Assembly (NCBI GenBank): GCA_937926205.1
Contig: CALEYL010000032.1
Location: 62,001-126,000, forward strand
Origin: an uncultured Saprospiraceae bacterium
Lineage (GTDB): Bacteria; Bacteroidota; Bacteroidia; Chitinophagales; Saprospiraceae
Length of the DNA: 64,000 nt
Direction: 5' to 3'
Position 1 is the first letter of the stretch. Every line of letters starts with the position of its first letter. The translations under genes were made by a program, and so were the position numbers. A model generated the notes under the pieces. It was not told the DNA's origin. It was given only the letters and a program-made list of their open reading frames with translations, and did not search any database. Positions 51,446-60,651 of the stretch are shown here, piece by piece.

Positions 51446-53191
51446 TCAATGGTTGAGTAAGCTTTGGAGTTCGGTATCGGTAGTAGGCTGTAATTTTTTG
51501 CGCAGGCGTTGTTTGTTCTTTTTAACACCTTCCAGGCTAATGCCCAGCGTTTGTGCAATTTCCCTGTTGCTGAATTCCAGTTTGAGCAAAACGAGCATGC
51601 GAATTTCTCCGGGGGTAAAACTCAGTGATTCCTGTTCGTGAAGCCGGCGGATAAAGTCGTGGTGTACTTCATCAAACAGCCGTTTGAATTGTTTCCAGTC
51701 GTCCTCTGTGCTAAAAGTGAATTGCAGCAATAAGTCTTTTATTTTATCCTGCTCTTTGTCTGGCAAGACGCGTGAAAGGTGTTCTTCAATACCCTGCGAC
51801 AACTCATTGTGGTGTTGTACCCTTCTGACATACCTTTCTAACTCCCTTTTGCTTTCAGCAAGACGTTCCTGTAAATGGCGCTGTACGATTTTTTGTTTCT
51901 GCTGTTTCAGATAGAAAAACATTCCGAAAACGGCTAAAGCCAGCACCAGAAGAGAAAAGGCAATCAGAAAATACTGTTTATCGGCTTTTCTGGCATTTTT
52001 TTGCTCCAGCAATTTCTGATCCAGCAACGCTTTTTGTTGCAAAAGTGAATGTTGTTCTCTGGCCCGGAATATTTCCAGTGTTGTCGTTTTTCTATTGATA
52101 GAATCCAGCATCTCAGCTGCACGACTCCGGTATTTGTATGCTTTTTCCCAATCCCCGGTAAGGGAATAATATTCAGACCAGGTAAGGATGGTTTTACTCG
52201 AAACGCCCAGTGTATCTTCAATGCTGTCGGCAATTTTGAGGTATTTCTGTGCATTTACTAAATCTTTGTTCTTTAGCTTTAAAGAGGCCAGCGTGATACA
52301 GGCATTGAGGGCACTGCCCACTTGTCCGGAAAACAGATTGCCGTTGAAATCTTCCTCAAGCAACTGCTCGGCTTCTTCCAGCTTGCCCAAATCCAGCATG
52401 ACCATGCCCTTGTTGCCTTTTGCAATGTATTCCCAGTCTCTGTTCCCAATTTTGATGGCCGTTTGAATCACTTCATCATAGCATCGAATGGCTTCTTGAT
52501 AGTTGCCTAGTCTGTTATATGAAAGAGCGATGGTATTCATAATATTCAAACGGTCGACAACTGAATAATCTGCATCCGGGGCTTCCAGGGCTTTTTTATT
52601 GTATTTGATGGATAAGTCGTATTTGTTCAGGCGATAATAATATTGCGCCAGCGTGTGGTATTTGAAATGAAGTTTCGTTAACCGGGAACGCGTTTTAGGA
52701 TTATCCAGGCTTTTTTCCAGAGCAATGACAAAAGGAAGAGATTTGTCTATCAGGTATCTGTGCTTGTAAAAGTTGATGATATCTGCCTGTGCCTCACTTG
52801 CGAGGTCTTCAAGTCCGTTTTCTTCACTGATTTGACAGGCCCATTCATAAAAAAAAGCAGGCATATAGGGTTGTTCAGGGTCGGACTCAGGCCAGAGTTG
52901 ACCGCAAAGGATCGCAATCTTTACTTTTTCTTTAGGAGGGGCGTTGCCTTTTTCTACCCATTTGGAAACCAGGGTAATGGCATAACAAAGGTCTATATCA
53001 GTAAGGGCAGGTTGATGTGACCTGAGTTGATCGAAATATTCGGCTATGGCCCGGACATCAGTCTTTTCTGTATGCCGCAGAAAGTCAGACCACAACTCAT
53101 CCACGTCCTTATTTGGGGGGTGAAATGCGAGCAGCATTAAGCTGCTGGTAAGGATAAACAGTCTTCTTTTTGTATGACTAAAAATGAACAT
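51446..53191 (-). CDS. TPR-containing membrane regulator with LuxR-type HTH
   Basis: 581 residues. A signal-like start (KRRLFILTSSLMLLAF) is followed by about six tetratricopeptide repeats (about 60-370; HTLAQYYYRLNKYDLSIKYNKKAL and TIALSYNRLGNYQEAIRCYDEVI are clear). A transmembrane segment follows (YFLIAFSLLVLALAVFGMFFYL, about residue 405), then a coiled coil (QQKQKIVQRHLQERLAESKRELERY). The C-terminal HTH is FTPGEIRMLVLLKLEFSNREIAQTLGISLEGVKKNKQRLRKKL. It would sense envelope-side signals through the TPR domain and regulate transcription through the cytoplasmic HTH. Target genes are not known. It stands alone. Confidence 0.9.
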   Translation of the reverse strand: MFIFSHTKRRLFILTSSLMLLAFHPPNKDVDELWSDFLRHTEKTDVRAIAEYFDQLRSHQPALTDIDLCYAITLVSKWVEKGNAPPKEKVKIAILCGQLWPESDPEQPYMPAFFYEWACQISEENGLEDLASEAQADIINFYKHRYLIDKSLPFVIALEKSLDNPKTRSRLTKLHFKYHTLAQYYYRLNKYDLSIKYNKKALEAPDADYSVVDRLNIMNTIALSYNRLGNYQEAIRCYDEVIQTAIKIGNRDWEYIAKGNKGMVMLDLGKLEEAEQLLEEDFNGNLFSGQVGSALNACITLASLKLKNKDLVNAQKYLKIADSIEDTLGVSSKTILTWSEYYSLTGDWEKAYKYRSRAAEMLDSINRKTTTLEIFRAREQHSLLQQKALLDQKLLEQKNARKADKQYFLIAFSLLVLALAVFGMFFYLKQQKQKIVQRHLQERLAESKRELERYVRRVQHHNELSQGIEEHLSRVLPDKEQDKIKDLLLQFTFSTEDDWKQFKRLFDEVHHDFIRRLHEQESLSFTPGEIRMLVLLKLEFSNREIAQTLGISLEGVKKNKQRLRKKLQPTTDTELQSLLNH

Positions 53192-53220
53192 TTCCGATTA
53201 GGGATTTAGCGCATCTGCTT

Positions 53221-54264
53221 TTAAGGCTTTTCAGCTTTCAGTTTTTCGGTCGCAACCCACGCTGCTGTTATGTCTTCTCCAATTCTGGATTTCCAGTTTG
53301 TCTTTGGATGTTTTTGAATATAGCGTACCAGTTCAATCTGACGGGGTGAAAGCACCTCTTCGGGATTCTGGCGCTTCCCGGCTAAAGCGTTGGCGCGCGT
53401 TGCCTGTAGTGGCGTCATGGGGACGAAGCGATGAAGGGTTTTTGATAAGTAGTATTTGGGTTCACCGTCTGATCTGAAATTCGATTTTGGCGCCACAGCG
53501 CGGCTTCCGAGTGTCTTCTCTGCAACGGCCTTTTGGGTAGGGGTGTGGTAATAAATACCGTCGGCGCAACTGGCTTTTTTGCCACTCTGAATTAACTTTT
53601 CATAAGATACCACTGCCGGATCGAAGCTGACCTGAACGACTTCCCTGCCATCCATAAACCCGGGTTGTGTGGCAACTACTCCATCCGTGCTGCCAAAATG
53701 ACCTTCGCCGGTCCAGAAACAATACATGGAAAAAGTCGCAGTTTCCACGCCCCGCAACTCAGCACTGAATTCTTCGTTCAGCAAATCGAGGTAAGCCGGC
53801 GCTACCCGACCCTGCAAATCAAGCGATTGCAGCATCGCCTGCACCAGGCCCCAGGCGGTGTAATTCCCGTTTACCCGCTGGATGATGTCTTTGCCGTTTT
53901 TATCCACGATCCTGACAACAGGGTTGTTCCATGCCGGTTCTCCATAATGCTTCAGTACCCGGGCGTCCGCTCCGTCTTTGTTGTTATAGATGGCAAGGGG
54001 AATAAAAAGGGTTTCAATCGCTTCCGCAATCAGTGGGTGGCTGAGGACATTGCGCCCATAATTGCGGCAGGTGGAACAGCCGGGTACTTCCTGAAAAAGG
54101 ATAAACACTGGCTTGTCTGTTTTTTTTGAAGTGGCGAGGGCTTCGTCGTAATTGCGCAGCCAATTCACGGTACCCAATTCTTCGGGCTGCTGGGGGACAG
54201 CAACAGGGGCCTCTGCGCCGGAAGTCCGGGCAACGAACATCAATATCGTCATAAACCAGAACAT
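53221..54264 (-). CDS. VPGC thioredoxin-like domain fused to an MsrA-like domain
   Basis: 347 residues. The short hydrophobic start (MFWFMTILMFVARTSG) is a probable signal. The N-terminal domain (about 30-150) is thioredoxin-like with FILFQEVPGCSTCRNYGRNVL. The C-x-x-C lies in the context VPGCSTC, the Cys form of what is annotated elsewhere as the VPGUxxT (seleno)protein family. The second domain (about 175-280) resembles peptide methionine sulfoxide reductase A: FSMYCFWTGEGHFGSTDGVVATQPGFMDG and VQVSFDPAVVSYEKLI. The active Cys lies in MYCFW. A tail with HRFVPMTPLQATRANALAGKR ends the protein. It probably repairs oxidised methionine outside the cytoplasm. The codon at the VPGC site is TGT, so no selenocysteine is involved. 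Confidence 0.78.
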   Translation of the reverse strand: MFWFMTILMFVARTSGAEAPVAVPQQPEELGTVNWLRNYDEALATSKKTDKPVFILFQEVPGCSTCRNYGRNVLSHPLIAEAIETLFIPLAIYNNKDGADARVLKHYGEPAWNNPVVRIVDKNGKDIIQRVNGNYTAWGLVQAMLQSLDLQGRVAPAYLDLLNEEFSAELRGVETATFSMYCFWTGEGHFGSTDGVVATQPGFMDGREVVQVSFDPAVVSYEKLIQSGKKASCADGIYYHTPTQKAVAEKTLGSRAVAPKSNFRSDGEPKYYLSKTLHRFVPMTPLQATRANALAGKRQNPEEVLSPRQIELVRYIQKHPKTNWKSRIGEDITAAWVATEKLKAEKP

Positions 54265-54354
54265 AAGGCATGTTTTTAGCGGATGAAGAAATAGCGACTG
54301 ATCCCTTTGATACGTTTTGCCAGGCTTTGCAGTTGTTCCCCCGGAGGCATTTTT

Positions 54355-54654
54355 TTACAAAACCTCCATCACCGTCCGGAAGGCGACGTACTTGTCCTGG
54401 TAACGAGCCATGTGTTCCTCCTGAAGTCTTTTGGCGTGATGCGCTGCGTATTCCTGCAGGTTTTTCATGCTTTCGCAAAAATACTGGGTGGCGTAGGTCA
54501 TCCCGTCAGCATCGTCCTGCACAATGCGGCAAATGCGGTGGTCGGTAAACAAGCCCGTGGCCATGACATCGGGAATGTGCTTATTGCGCATCCATTCCAG
54601 CCATTCCTCGTGAACGTCGAGGTCAATTTTTACAGTTACGTTGTAAATAATCAT
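54355..54654 (-). CDS. DUF4286 family protein
   Basis: 99 residues, no signal peptide. The small ferredoxin-like dimeric alpha/beta fold of DUF4286 is visible: MIIYNVTVKIDLDVHEEWLEWMRNKHIPDVMATGLF and FTDHRICRIVQ..., then TYATQYFCESMKNLQEYAAHHAKRLQEEHMARYQDKYVAFRTVMEVL. The function is unknown. It lies between the metalloprotease gene (39 nt upstream) and the thioredoxin/MsrA gene (90 nt downstream) on the same strand. Confidence 0.88.
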   Translation of the reverse strand: MIIYNVTVKIDLDVHEEWLEWMRNKHIPDVMATGLFTDHRICRIVQDDADGMTYATQYFCESMKNLQEYAAHHAKRLQEEHMARYQDKYVAFRTVMEVL

Positions 54655-54693
54655 ATTTTCCTGATTAACGATAAAACTCCTGCCAACTGAACC

Positions 54694-57144
54694 TTACTCA
54701 CCACATCCAATCGGCTGCCCGTCGGGCAGGGTTTTGGGCGCAGGTACTTTGTATTTCGATGGATCCAGTTTAAACAAACGGATCTGTTCTTTTAAATAAG
54801 CGACGTGCGCCTGGTGTCCGGATGTGCCTGGCAAGGGAGCAGGAATCATCATCCGGTCCCAATCCATGATTTTTTGCCAGGCAATGGCCGAAACCTGCTG
54901 CATGATGCTGGAATCACCAGCCAGTTGAAACAAGTGGAACAGCAACAATTTTTCGGTAATTCTGCTTATCTCCTGCTGCATGGGCGGAGCGTCTGGATTT
55001 CTTTTTGACGTTTGCCTCAATTGATCAATGACCTCTCCGACCGATAAAGCGTCTGTTTTCAGGGCTTTTTGCTCGATCAGGCGTGCCAGCCTGGCGGGAT
55101 TCAGTACGAAATTCAGCGTATGTTCTGCTGAACTTTCCGCTGCAGCCAGCGGGTCGAATGCAGGTCCGGTATATATTTTAAACAACTCCCGATCGCGCTG
55201 GTAGCCTTCCGGTTGTGGCGGAATCAGCCGAATGACTTTTTTAGGCAGTTCGAGGAAAGAGGGTTCGAGGGTTCTCAGTAATGCTTGTAATGCTGCGCGT
55301 TGCGTTTCCGGCGCTACGGGGTTGTTCAGTACCTGCCCGTCTCCCCGTGCACCATAACTGTATTCCACACCCCCAACGATTTTGGAAACCGCCTCCACCT
55401 GATAGCGGTGTGCCAGGTAAACCGGAGTCAGCACATTTTCCAAAGTCCCCATCGGCGCGCCAACCGGGATTTGCTTTTCGCTGAAATGAGCAAGCGCTGC
55501 TTTGCGAACCGCTGAGATGCGATCGAGCTCTTCTATGGCAGAAGCGCCGTTGTCCCACAAATGAGCAATGGGGCTGGCGCCGCCGGCGGGGCGGGCATCG
55601 CTGTCAGACAGGTAAAGCAGGCCCATGGCGATGCTTTGTTTCAGGATGGCGTCTAATGCTTCGGCTTCATTGGTGCCTTTTGGAAAATCCTGATAACCGA
55701 ACAGAATTGCCCGCTTGTCCCATTCGCCAATACCGGTGGCGTAAGCTTGGGAAAAATCCATGTTGCCATCCCCGTCTAAGGTAATGTAAGGGTGCGGGTA
55801 GTCCATAACCGAAGCGCGGTTGTTTTTGCTTGCCGCAAAATTGTGCGTTAAGCCAATGGTATGCCCAACCTCGTGGGCCGACAATTGGCGCAGGCGTGCC
55901 AGGGCCATAGCCTCGAGTCTCGGATCGGGCGTTTTGCCTTCTGCGTAAGCTTCGACGAGGCCCTGTGCGAGCAGAAAATCCTGGCGCACCCGCAGGGAAC
56001 CCAGTAGCACATGGCCTTTGATGATTTCGCCTGTTCGCGGATCCACCACTGAACTGCCATAGGACCAGCCCCGGGTGGAGCGGTGCACCCAGTTGATCAT
56101 GTTGTAGCGCACATCCATCGGGTCGGCGCCAACAGGCAGTTCCTTCACCTGAAAGGCGTTGCTATACCCCGCTGCTTCAAAAGCCTGATTCCACCACAAA
56201 GCGCCTTCGATGAGGGCCGATTTGATGGGTTCCGGCGCACCGCGATCCACGTAATAAACGATGGGTTCCACGGCTTCGCTCATGGCAGCGGAAGGGTCTT
56301 TTTTCTGTAAACGGTGCCGCAGAAGTAGTTTCTTTTTGATGGGCTGGCTGATGGGGGTGGAGTAGTCGGCATATTCCATTTCAATATAGCCTGACCGCGG
56401 ATCGTACACACGGGGCTTATAATTGTTGTCCGGCAATTCGATAAAGGAATGGTGGGTGCGCACGGTAACGGCTTCCGGCGCCGGCGTCACCGATTTTATC
56501 CAGGGGCCTTTGGCTTCACCGGCGAAAGTGATCCAGGCTTCGAATTCACTATTTTTAGGAAAATTTTTGGTGCGGTCCAGATAAATGGCCGAGCGGTTGG
56601 CGTCAAGGGTATAGGTTCCCTGATTTTGGTTGCGCAGGCGCGCGGCCACCTCGTGTGCGTCGCGCAGCAAAAAAGGCGTGAGGTCAATGAGCACCCGGTC
56701 GCCTTCGATCGCTTCCACCTTGAACCCGCCGATGATGGAACGGGCAAAAGCCTCTTCCACAGATTGGCGCTCGTCGGGATTGTCGCTCTCGGCGCGGTAG
56801 CCGTAATTGGGTTGCAGCAGCAGAACTTTTGGCCCGCTGCGAATGAACTTCACAATCCGGTCGCTGCCCAGCTGGTTGCGGTCCAGACCGATGTCGTTCG
56901 AGCCGATACCGCCCGTCAGGGAGTTTACATACAAAAATTCCGTATCCCACTGACTGATTTCCAGCCAGATTTTACCTTCCGATTCTTCCCAGTAGTAGTT
57001 GAAATAACCCGGAAAAGCTTTCATTCCCGCGGTCTTCACCGTGATGGTCGGCGGTGGCGTTTTGGGTTTTTCCTGTGCAAATACAGGCGTAATCAACATC
57101 GCCGCAAAGGCAACGACAGACAAAAAGCGTATGGTGTTTTTCAT
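54694..57144 (-). CDS. Zinc-dependent metalloprotease (DUF5117/DUF4953 type)
   Basis: 816 residues. The signal peptide is SVVAFAAMLITPVFAQ. The N-terminal DUF5117-like region has YFNYYWEESEGKIWLEISQWDTEFLYVNSLTGGIGSNDIGLDRNQLG, which is strongly conserved in the family. The metzincin-type zinc motif HEVGHTIGLTHNF is at about residue 421, preceded by LRQLSA, and ASVMDYPHPYI supplies the Met-turn. The length is close to the family's usual 800-850. It is an exported peptidase without a T9SS domain; the substrate is unknown. It heads a leftward run with the DUF4286 and thioredoxin/MsrA genes. Confidence 0.9.
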   Translation of the reverse strand: MKNTIRFLSVVAFAAMLITPVFAQEKPKTPPPTITVKTAGMKAFPGYFNYYWEESEGKIWLEISQWDTEFLYVNSLTGGIGSNDIGLDRNQLGSDRIVKFIRSGPKVLLLQPNYGYRAESDNPDERQSVEEAFARSIIGGFKVEAIEGDRVLIDLTPFLLRDAHEVAARLRNQNQGTYTLDANRSAIYLDRTKNFPKNSEFEAWITFAGEAKGPWIKSVTPAPEAVTVRTHHSFIELPDNNYKPRVYDPRSGYIEMEYADYSTPISQPIKKKLLLRHRLQKKDPSAAMSEAVEPIVYYVDRGAPEPIKSALIEGALWWNQAFEAAGYSNAFQVKELPVGADPMDVRYNMINWVHRSTRGWSYGSSVVDPRTGEIIKGHVLLGSLRVRQDFLLAQGLVEAYAEGKTPDPRLEAMALARLRQLSAHEVGHTIGLTHNFAASKNNRASVMDYPHPYITLDGDGNMDFSQAYATGIGEWDKRAILFGYQDFPKGTNEAEALDAILKQSIAMGLLYLSDSDARPAGGASPIAHLWDNGASAIEELDRISAVRKAALAHFSEKQIPVGAPMGTLENVLTPVYLAHRYQVEAVSKIVGGVEYSYGARGDGQVLNNPVAPETQRAALQALLRTLEPSFLELPKKVIRLIPPQPEGYQRDRELFKIYTGPAFDPLAAAESSAEHTLNFVLNPARLARLIEQKALKTDALSVGEVIDQLRQTSKRNPDAPPMQQEISRITEKLLLFHLFQLAGDSSIMQQVSAIAWQKIMDWDRMMIPAPLPGTSGHQAHVAYLKEQIRLFKLDPSKYKVPAPKTLPDGQPIGCGE

Positions 57145-57283
57145 GACGGATTGCTTTGATCCGCTAAAGTAGGGAATGGAAGGCGAATGCGGTAGAAATT
57201 AGAAGGTTAAGGTGATAAAAGGCTAAACGCACAAACCCCATTTAAAGATTTGTTAAACGCCCCCTGCTCAGAAATCGCCGGTG

Positions 57284-57291
57284 TACCTTTG
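57284..57291 (+). promoter_or_regulatory. Candidate -7 box TACCTTTG of the DUF4197 gene
   Basis: TACCTTTG matches TAnnTTTG and lies 26 nt before the ATG at 57318. A TTTG at 57249-57252 is further upstream than the usual -33 spacing, so support is partial. Confidence 0.35.
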
Positions 57292-57317
57292 AGCGTTCTC
57301 AAAACAAACAAAAAAAG

Positions 57318-58052
57318 ATGAAAAGATTTTTGCTCTTAATCCTGATGACCGGCCTGGCCAACTTTGCGGCAAACGCGCAGTTTGACCTGAAAAAAGAAAC
57401 CGGCAAATTGCTGAAAAAGACCACCGGCGTGGGCGGTCTCAGCAACGAAGAAATTGGCAACGGCCTCAAAGAAGCCCTCAATGCGGGCGTTCAGAAAGGC
57501 GTCACCACGCTCAGCGCTACAGATGGCTACTTCAAAAGCGAACTGTACAAAATTCTGATTCCCGACGACGTGCGCACCATCACCAGCAAACTGAAGCAGG
57601 TGCCCGGCTTTGGCAATGTGGAAGAACAACTGATTGAAAAAATGAACCGCGGCGCAGAAAAAGCAGCCTCTAAAGCGGCGCCCATTTTTGCAAACGCCAT
57701 CACCTCCCTGACTTTCCAGGATGCCCTGAACATCCTGATGGGTGAAAAAAATGCAGCGACGCAATACCTCAACAAAACGACCGGCGATCCGCTATACCAG
57801 GAGTTCAACCCCATCATCAAAGCTTCACTGGAAGAAGTGGGCGCTTTGAAATACTGGTCGGAGTGTGTCACGGCTTACAACAAAATTCCTTTCGTGAAAA
57901 AAGCCAACCCCGATCTGCCGGACTATGTCACCAAAGAAGGGCTGAAAGGCCTCTTTGGCATGGTGGCTGAAAAAGAACTGGAAATCCGCGAGAATCCGGC
58001 GCTTCGGACGACGGATTTGCTGAAAAAGGTGTTTGCGAAGCAGGATAAGTAA
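57318..58052 (+). CDS. DUF4197 domain-containing protein
   Basis: 244 residues. The signal peptide is MKRFLLLILMTGLANFAANAQ. The DUF4197 helical domain follows: LSNEEIGNGLKEALNAGVQKGVTTLSATDGYFKSELYKILIPDDVRTI, then VEEQLIEKMNRGAEKAASKAAPIFANAITSLTFQDALNILMGEKNAATQYLNKTT, and SWYWSE-like ALKYWSECVTAYNKIPFVKK. All conserved blocks are present and the length is normal. It is a periplasmic protein of unknown function. It is divergent from the metalloprotease gene and stands alone. Confidence 0.92.
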   Translation: MKRFLLLILMTGLANFAANAQFDLKKETGKLLKKTTGVGGLSNEEIGNGLKEALNAGVQKGVTTLSATDGYFKSELYKILIPDDVRTITSKLKQVPGFGNVEEQLIEKMNRGAEKAASKAAPIFANAITSLTFQDALNILMGEKNAATQYLNKTTGDPLYQEFNPIIKASLEEVGALKYWSECVTAYNKIPFVKKANPDLPDYVTKEGLKGLFGMVAEKELEIRENPALRTTDLLKKVFAKQDK

Positions 58053-58100
58053 TAGCTGTCTTTAGGGTTCGATGGTCGAGCGTAACTCAGCCATCGAACC

Positions 58101-59276
58101 CTAAATAAGCCGCTTCACCCGCGTTTCTGCGCTCAGTTTCCCATCGGCGCCAAGCGACAACAAATTCAATCCCGGTGTTTTTCCCGGTTCAATGCTGCCC
58201 AAATCCGCTTCAAAGCCTAATGCTTCGGCGCCATTAAGGGTTGCCCAGCGCAGCAAAGTTTCAAAAGGTACATAAGACTGGTAGTGGGCGATGGTTTTCA
58301 TTTCCTCCAGCACGGAAAGTTGCCAGTTAGAGGTGAGACTGTCGGTGCCGATGGTCACACGGGCATTGTTGTCCATGAAATTCCGGTAGTAGGGCATGCG
58401 GTTTTCGATGTAGAGGTTGGCGTTGGGACAAGTAGCCCAGTAAATTGCTTTACTCCAGGCATGCGCGGCCTGAATGTCTTCCGGACTGCTCAGGGTATTG
58501 TGCACAAAAAGCGTGCGGCAATACGGATCCATGTTTTCCATCGCGTAATGGATGGAGGTTTTGCCGCTGGCTTTAAAATCGTCGAGTGAAATGCCAAATC
58601 CTTTGTAAAAATCTGGAAAACCTCCGGTTTTGCTCAGAAACAGTGCGTCTTCGTGCGGCGTTTCCTGGTTGTGGATGCTTACGGTATCTCCCGGGCGGTT
58701 AACCGCGTTGATCCGTTGGAACAAGTCGCGCGATACCGTGTAGGGGGCGTGTGGCACAGCGCTTTTACGATTGCCATGCGCAGTACTCTGGCCCTCCAAT
58801 ACGGCCGCTGCCTGCTGAAAGGTTGCCTCAGCCCTGGCATTGGTCAGGAAGTCAAACGCTTCCACAAAGGTGTAGTAACGGATGCGGCTTTTGTCTTTTT
58901 GAGCGGCGGTATCAATCTTGTTGGAAATGTCACCCACCGCTACGATACCCGCTTCGTACATTTCCTGGTCGGCTTTTTCAACGGCATCGAGAATCTCTTC
59001 CATGGGAATATCACGGAAAGAAACCACATTGTAAATGAACGGCAGCAGTCCTGTGCCGGTGTCTACGCGGCCTTTCATATGTGACAGTTCCAGATGGCAG
59101 TGGGTGTTGACAAATCCGGGCACAATAACCCCGTCATGCTTTTCCAGACTGGCGTGGTCATGGTCCTCCCGGCTTTCTATGGCCAATATCTTTCCGGTAT
59201 CATCGGTAATGACCACGCCGTTTTTAATCGGCGCGGAAGCAACAGGGAAAATGGTATCGGCAGTGAATTTGCGCAT
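58101..59276 (-). CDS. Amidohydrolase family protein (Atz/Trz, aminodeoxyfutalosine deaminase-like)
   Basis: 391 residues, cytoplasmic. The metal-binding start is VIVPGFVNTHCHLELSHMKGRV (His-x-His). The other ligands are SIHNQETPHEDALFL and LFVHNTLSS. The late Asp is in VTIGTDSLTSNWQLSVLEEM. N- and C-terminal strands form the small beta domain (IKNGVVITDDTGKILAIESRE, SIEPGKTPGLNLLSLGADGKL). It is most like deaminases of the chlorohydrolase type, including the aminodeoxyfutalosine deaminase of menaquinone synthesis; other mqn genes are not present here. The substrate is inferred. Confidence 0.88.
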   Translation of the reverse strand: MRKFTADTIFPVASAPIKNGVVITDDTGKILAIESREDHDHASLEKHDGVIVPGFVNTHCHLELSHMKGRVDTGTGLLPFIYNVVSFRDIPMEEILDAVEKADQEMYEAGIVAVGDISNKIDTAAQKDKSRIRYYTFVEAFDFLTNARAEATFQQAAAVLEGQSTAHGNRKSAVPHAPYTVSRDLFQRINAVNRPGDTVSIHNQETPHEDALFLSKTGGFPDFYKGFGISLDDFKASGKTSIHYAMENMDPYCRTLFVHNTLSSPEDIQAAHAWSKAIYWATCPNANLYIENRMPYYRNFMDNNARVTIGTDSLTSNWQLSVLEEMKTIAHYQSYVPFETLLRWATLNGAEALGFEADLGSIEPGKTPGLNLLSLGADGKLSAETRVKRLI

Positions 59277-59400
59277 GACGCTTTGAAGTTTTTTTGCTGC
59301 GCGAAAATAATACCTTTTGCCAAGAGCTGGTTAAACAGATTTTTCTAAGTACAACACGGATTAAAAACTCAGGTACTGAAACGCTTTTTTGGAGCAGGGC

Positions 59401-59430
59401 AAAAAAAAGCAGCCCCGTCACGAGGCTGCC
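59401..59430 (-). terminator. Intrinsic terminator of the T9SS-cargo gene
   Basis: On the minus strand it reads GGCAGCC, a 9-nt loop, GGCTGC and then T8. The stem is GC-rich and the U-run strong. It is downstream of the gene at 59533-60633 and ends the leftward run 59533-61875. Confidence 0.88.
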
Positions 59431-59451
59431 GAATGCTCCATTTCAAACCAA

Positions 59452-59526
59452 ACAGATATCAGAGGTAGATGTCAGATCTTAGATATCAGATGTTAGATAT
59501 CAGATCTTAGACAATAGATTTTAGAT
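59452..59526. repeat. Short imperfect tandem repeat (AGATATCAGAT-TTAG type)
   Basis: About 75 nt of overlapping units such as GTCAGATCTTAG, ATATCAGATGTTAG and ATATCAGATCTTAG with CAATAGATTTTAG at the end. It fills the 3' end of the T9SS-cargo gene between the stop codon and the terminator. Non-coding. Confidence 0.8.
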
Positions 59527-59532
59527 GCAGGG

Positions 59533-60633
59533 TTACTCTTTGATGACCCGGATGGCGGCTGCGCCAGGCAGATTGACGCTGACAAACCAGACGCCTGCGG
59601 GTAAATCGTGAACCGGTTCAGAAAAATCATTGCGGCCTTTGTGCAATACAATAGGCGTTGTGCGCAGTATCCTGCCTGTTGCGTCCTGCCAGCGCAGGGT
59701 AGCAGAAGTTGGATAACCGGCATCGATGCGGATGTTGGCGACTTCAGAAACAGGGTTCGGAAAAACTTCCAGAGACATGGCCGGGGTTGATGAAAGCCTG
59801 TCGGAAAAATGGCCGCCCAAAGGCAGGATACCCGCCGGTCCGGCCAGCGTGTACCGGGCCAGTTCGTCCTGTTGGGCTATTTCTACCCAGTTTTTTTCCG
59901 TATTCCGGTCTTCGGTTGCCAGAGGCGACCAACTGTTGCCGCCATCGTCGCTGCGCCAAACCACGAGCTCATTTTCATCGAGGCCGCCCAATTCGACGTC
60001 TAAATACCAAAAGCGCAGGCGGGCATTCAGGTTTTGATTGTACCCGGGAAGTATTTCATACCAACGGGCAATGCTGTTGCCTGCCGGGGTAAGGGCTGTT
60101 GCATAGCCGCGGCGGAATTCAGCGTAATCTTCCTGCTCGCTTTGCAACACCGCGACACCCAAATTACCGGGGCCGGCATCGGCTGATCCGCCGGATAACA
60201 ATTTTGCGCGAATGGCCGCATAGCCGCCGCCGCTGCCGGTCATGCGGCTGTTGTCATTTTCGAAATAAAAGCTGCTTCCGCTGCCTTCCAGAAAAACAGT
60301 ATGGTCTTCCGGCAGCAGCATGCCCCCATCAAACATAGCGGCGCCTTCAAAATAAAGGTCTGATTTCAAAGCGACGGCAGTGCCCAGATAGGCGTCAAAA
60401 AAAGTACTCGCCGTGTTGCCGCTGATGGTAGCCGGTGCTCCGGAAAAATAGAGGGCGCTTTCTCCTGCTTCAAAATTGCCGTTGTTTTCGAAACCGACAT
60501 TTTGCAAGACAATAGCGGGGCTGCCCGTACAAACCACGTGACTCTGGTTGCCTATCTGGAAGCTACCCTGCGCCGAAGCGGCCTGCAGACATAACCCCGC
60601 CATTAAAGTAGCAATGATCCAATTCTTATTCAT
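59533..60633 (-). CDS. Secreted T9SS-cargo protein of unknown function
   Basis: 366 residues. The signal peptide is WIIATLMAGLCLQAASAQ. The middle is Gly/Asn/Ala-rich beta structure (QIGNQSHVVCTGSPAIVLQNVGFENNGNFEAG..., SALYFSGAPATISG) similar to the adhesin-like proteins of Bacteroidota. ENELVVWRSDDGGNSWSPLATEDRNTEKNWVEIAQ follows. The last 80 residues are a T9SS sorting domain: MSLEVFPNPVSEVANIRI, ATGRILRTTPIVLHKGRNDFSEPVHDLPAGVWFVSV. It should be surface-attached or released. No enzyme motif. Downstream of the secreted repeat protein, 18 nt apart, hence the same operon. Confidence 0.85.
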   Translation of the reverse strand: MNKNWIIATLMAGLCLQAASAQGSFQIGNQSHVVCTGSPAIVLQNVGFENNGNFEAGESALYFSGAPATISGNTASTFFDAYLGTAVALKSDLYFEGAAMFDGGMLLPEDHTVFLEGSGSSFYFENDNSRMTGSGGGYAAIRAKLLSGGSADAGPGNLGVAVLQSEQEDYAEFRRGYATALTPAGNSIARWYEILPGYNQNLNARLRFWYLDVELGGLDENELVVWRSDDGGNSWSPLATEDRNTEKNWVEIAQQDELARYTLAGPAGILPLGGHFSDRLSSTPAMSLEVFPNPVSEVANIRIDAGYPTSATLRWQDATGRILRTTPIVLHKGRNDFSEPVHDLPAGVWFVSVNLPGAAAIRVIKE

Positions 60634-60651
60634 GATTCAGGATTTTTGAGG

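Noticed and set aside
54080..54100. Selenocysteine in the VPGx motif of the thioredoxin/MsrA-like protein
   Set aside because: The codon is TGT, not TGA, and no SECIS-like hairpin was looked for because none is needed.
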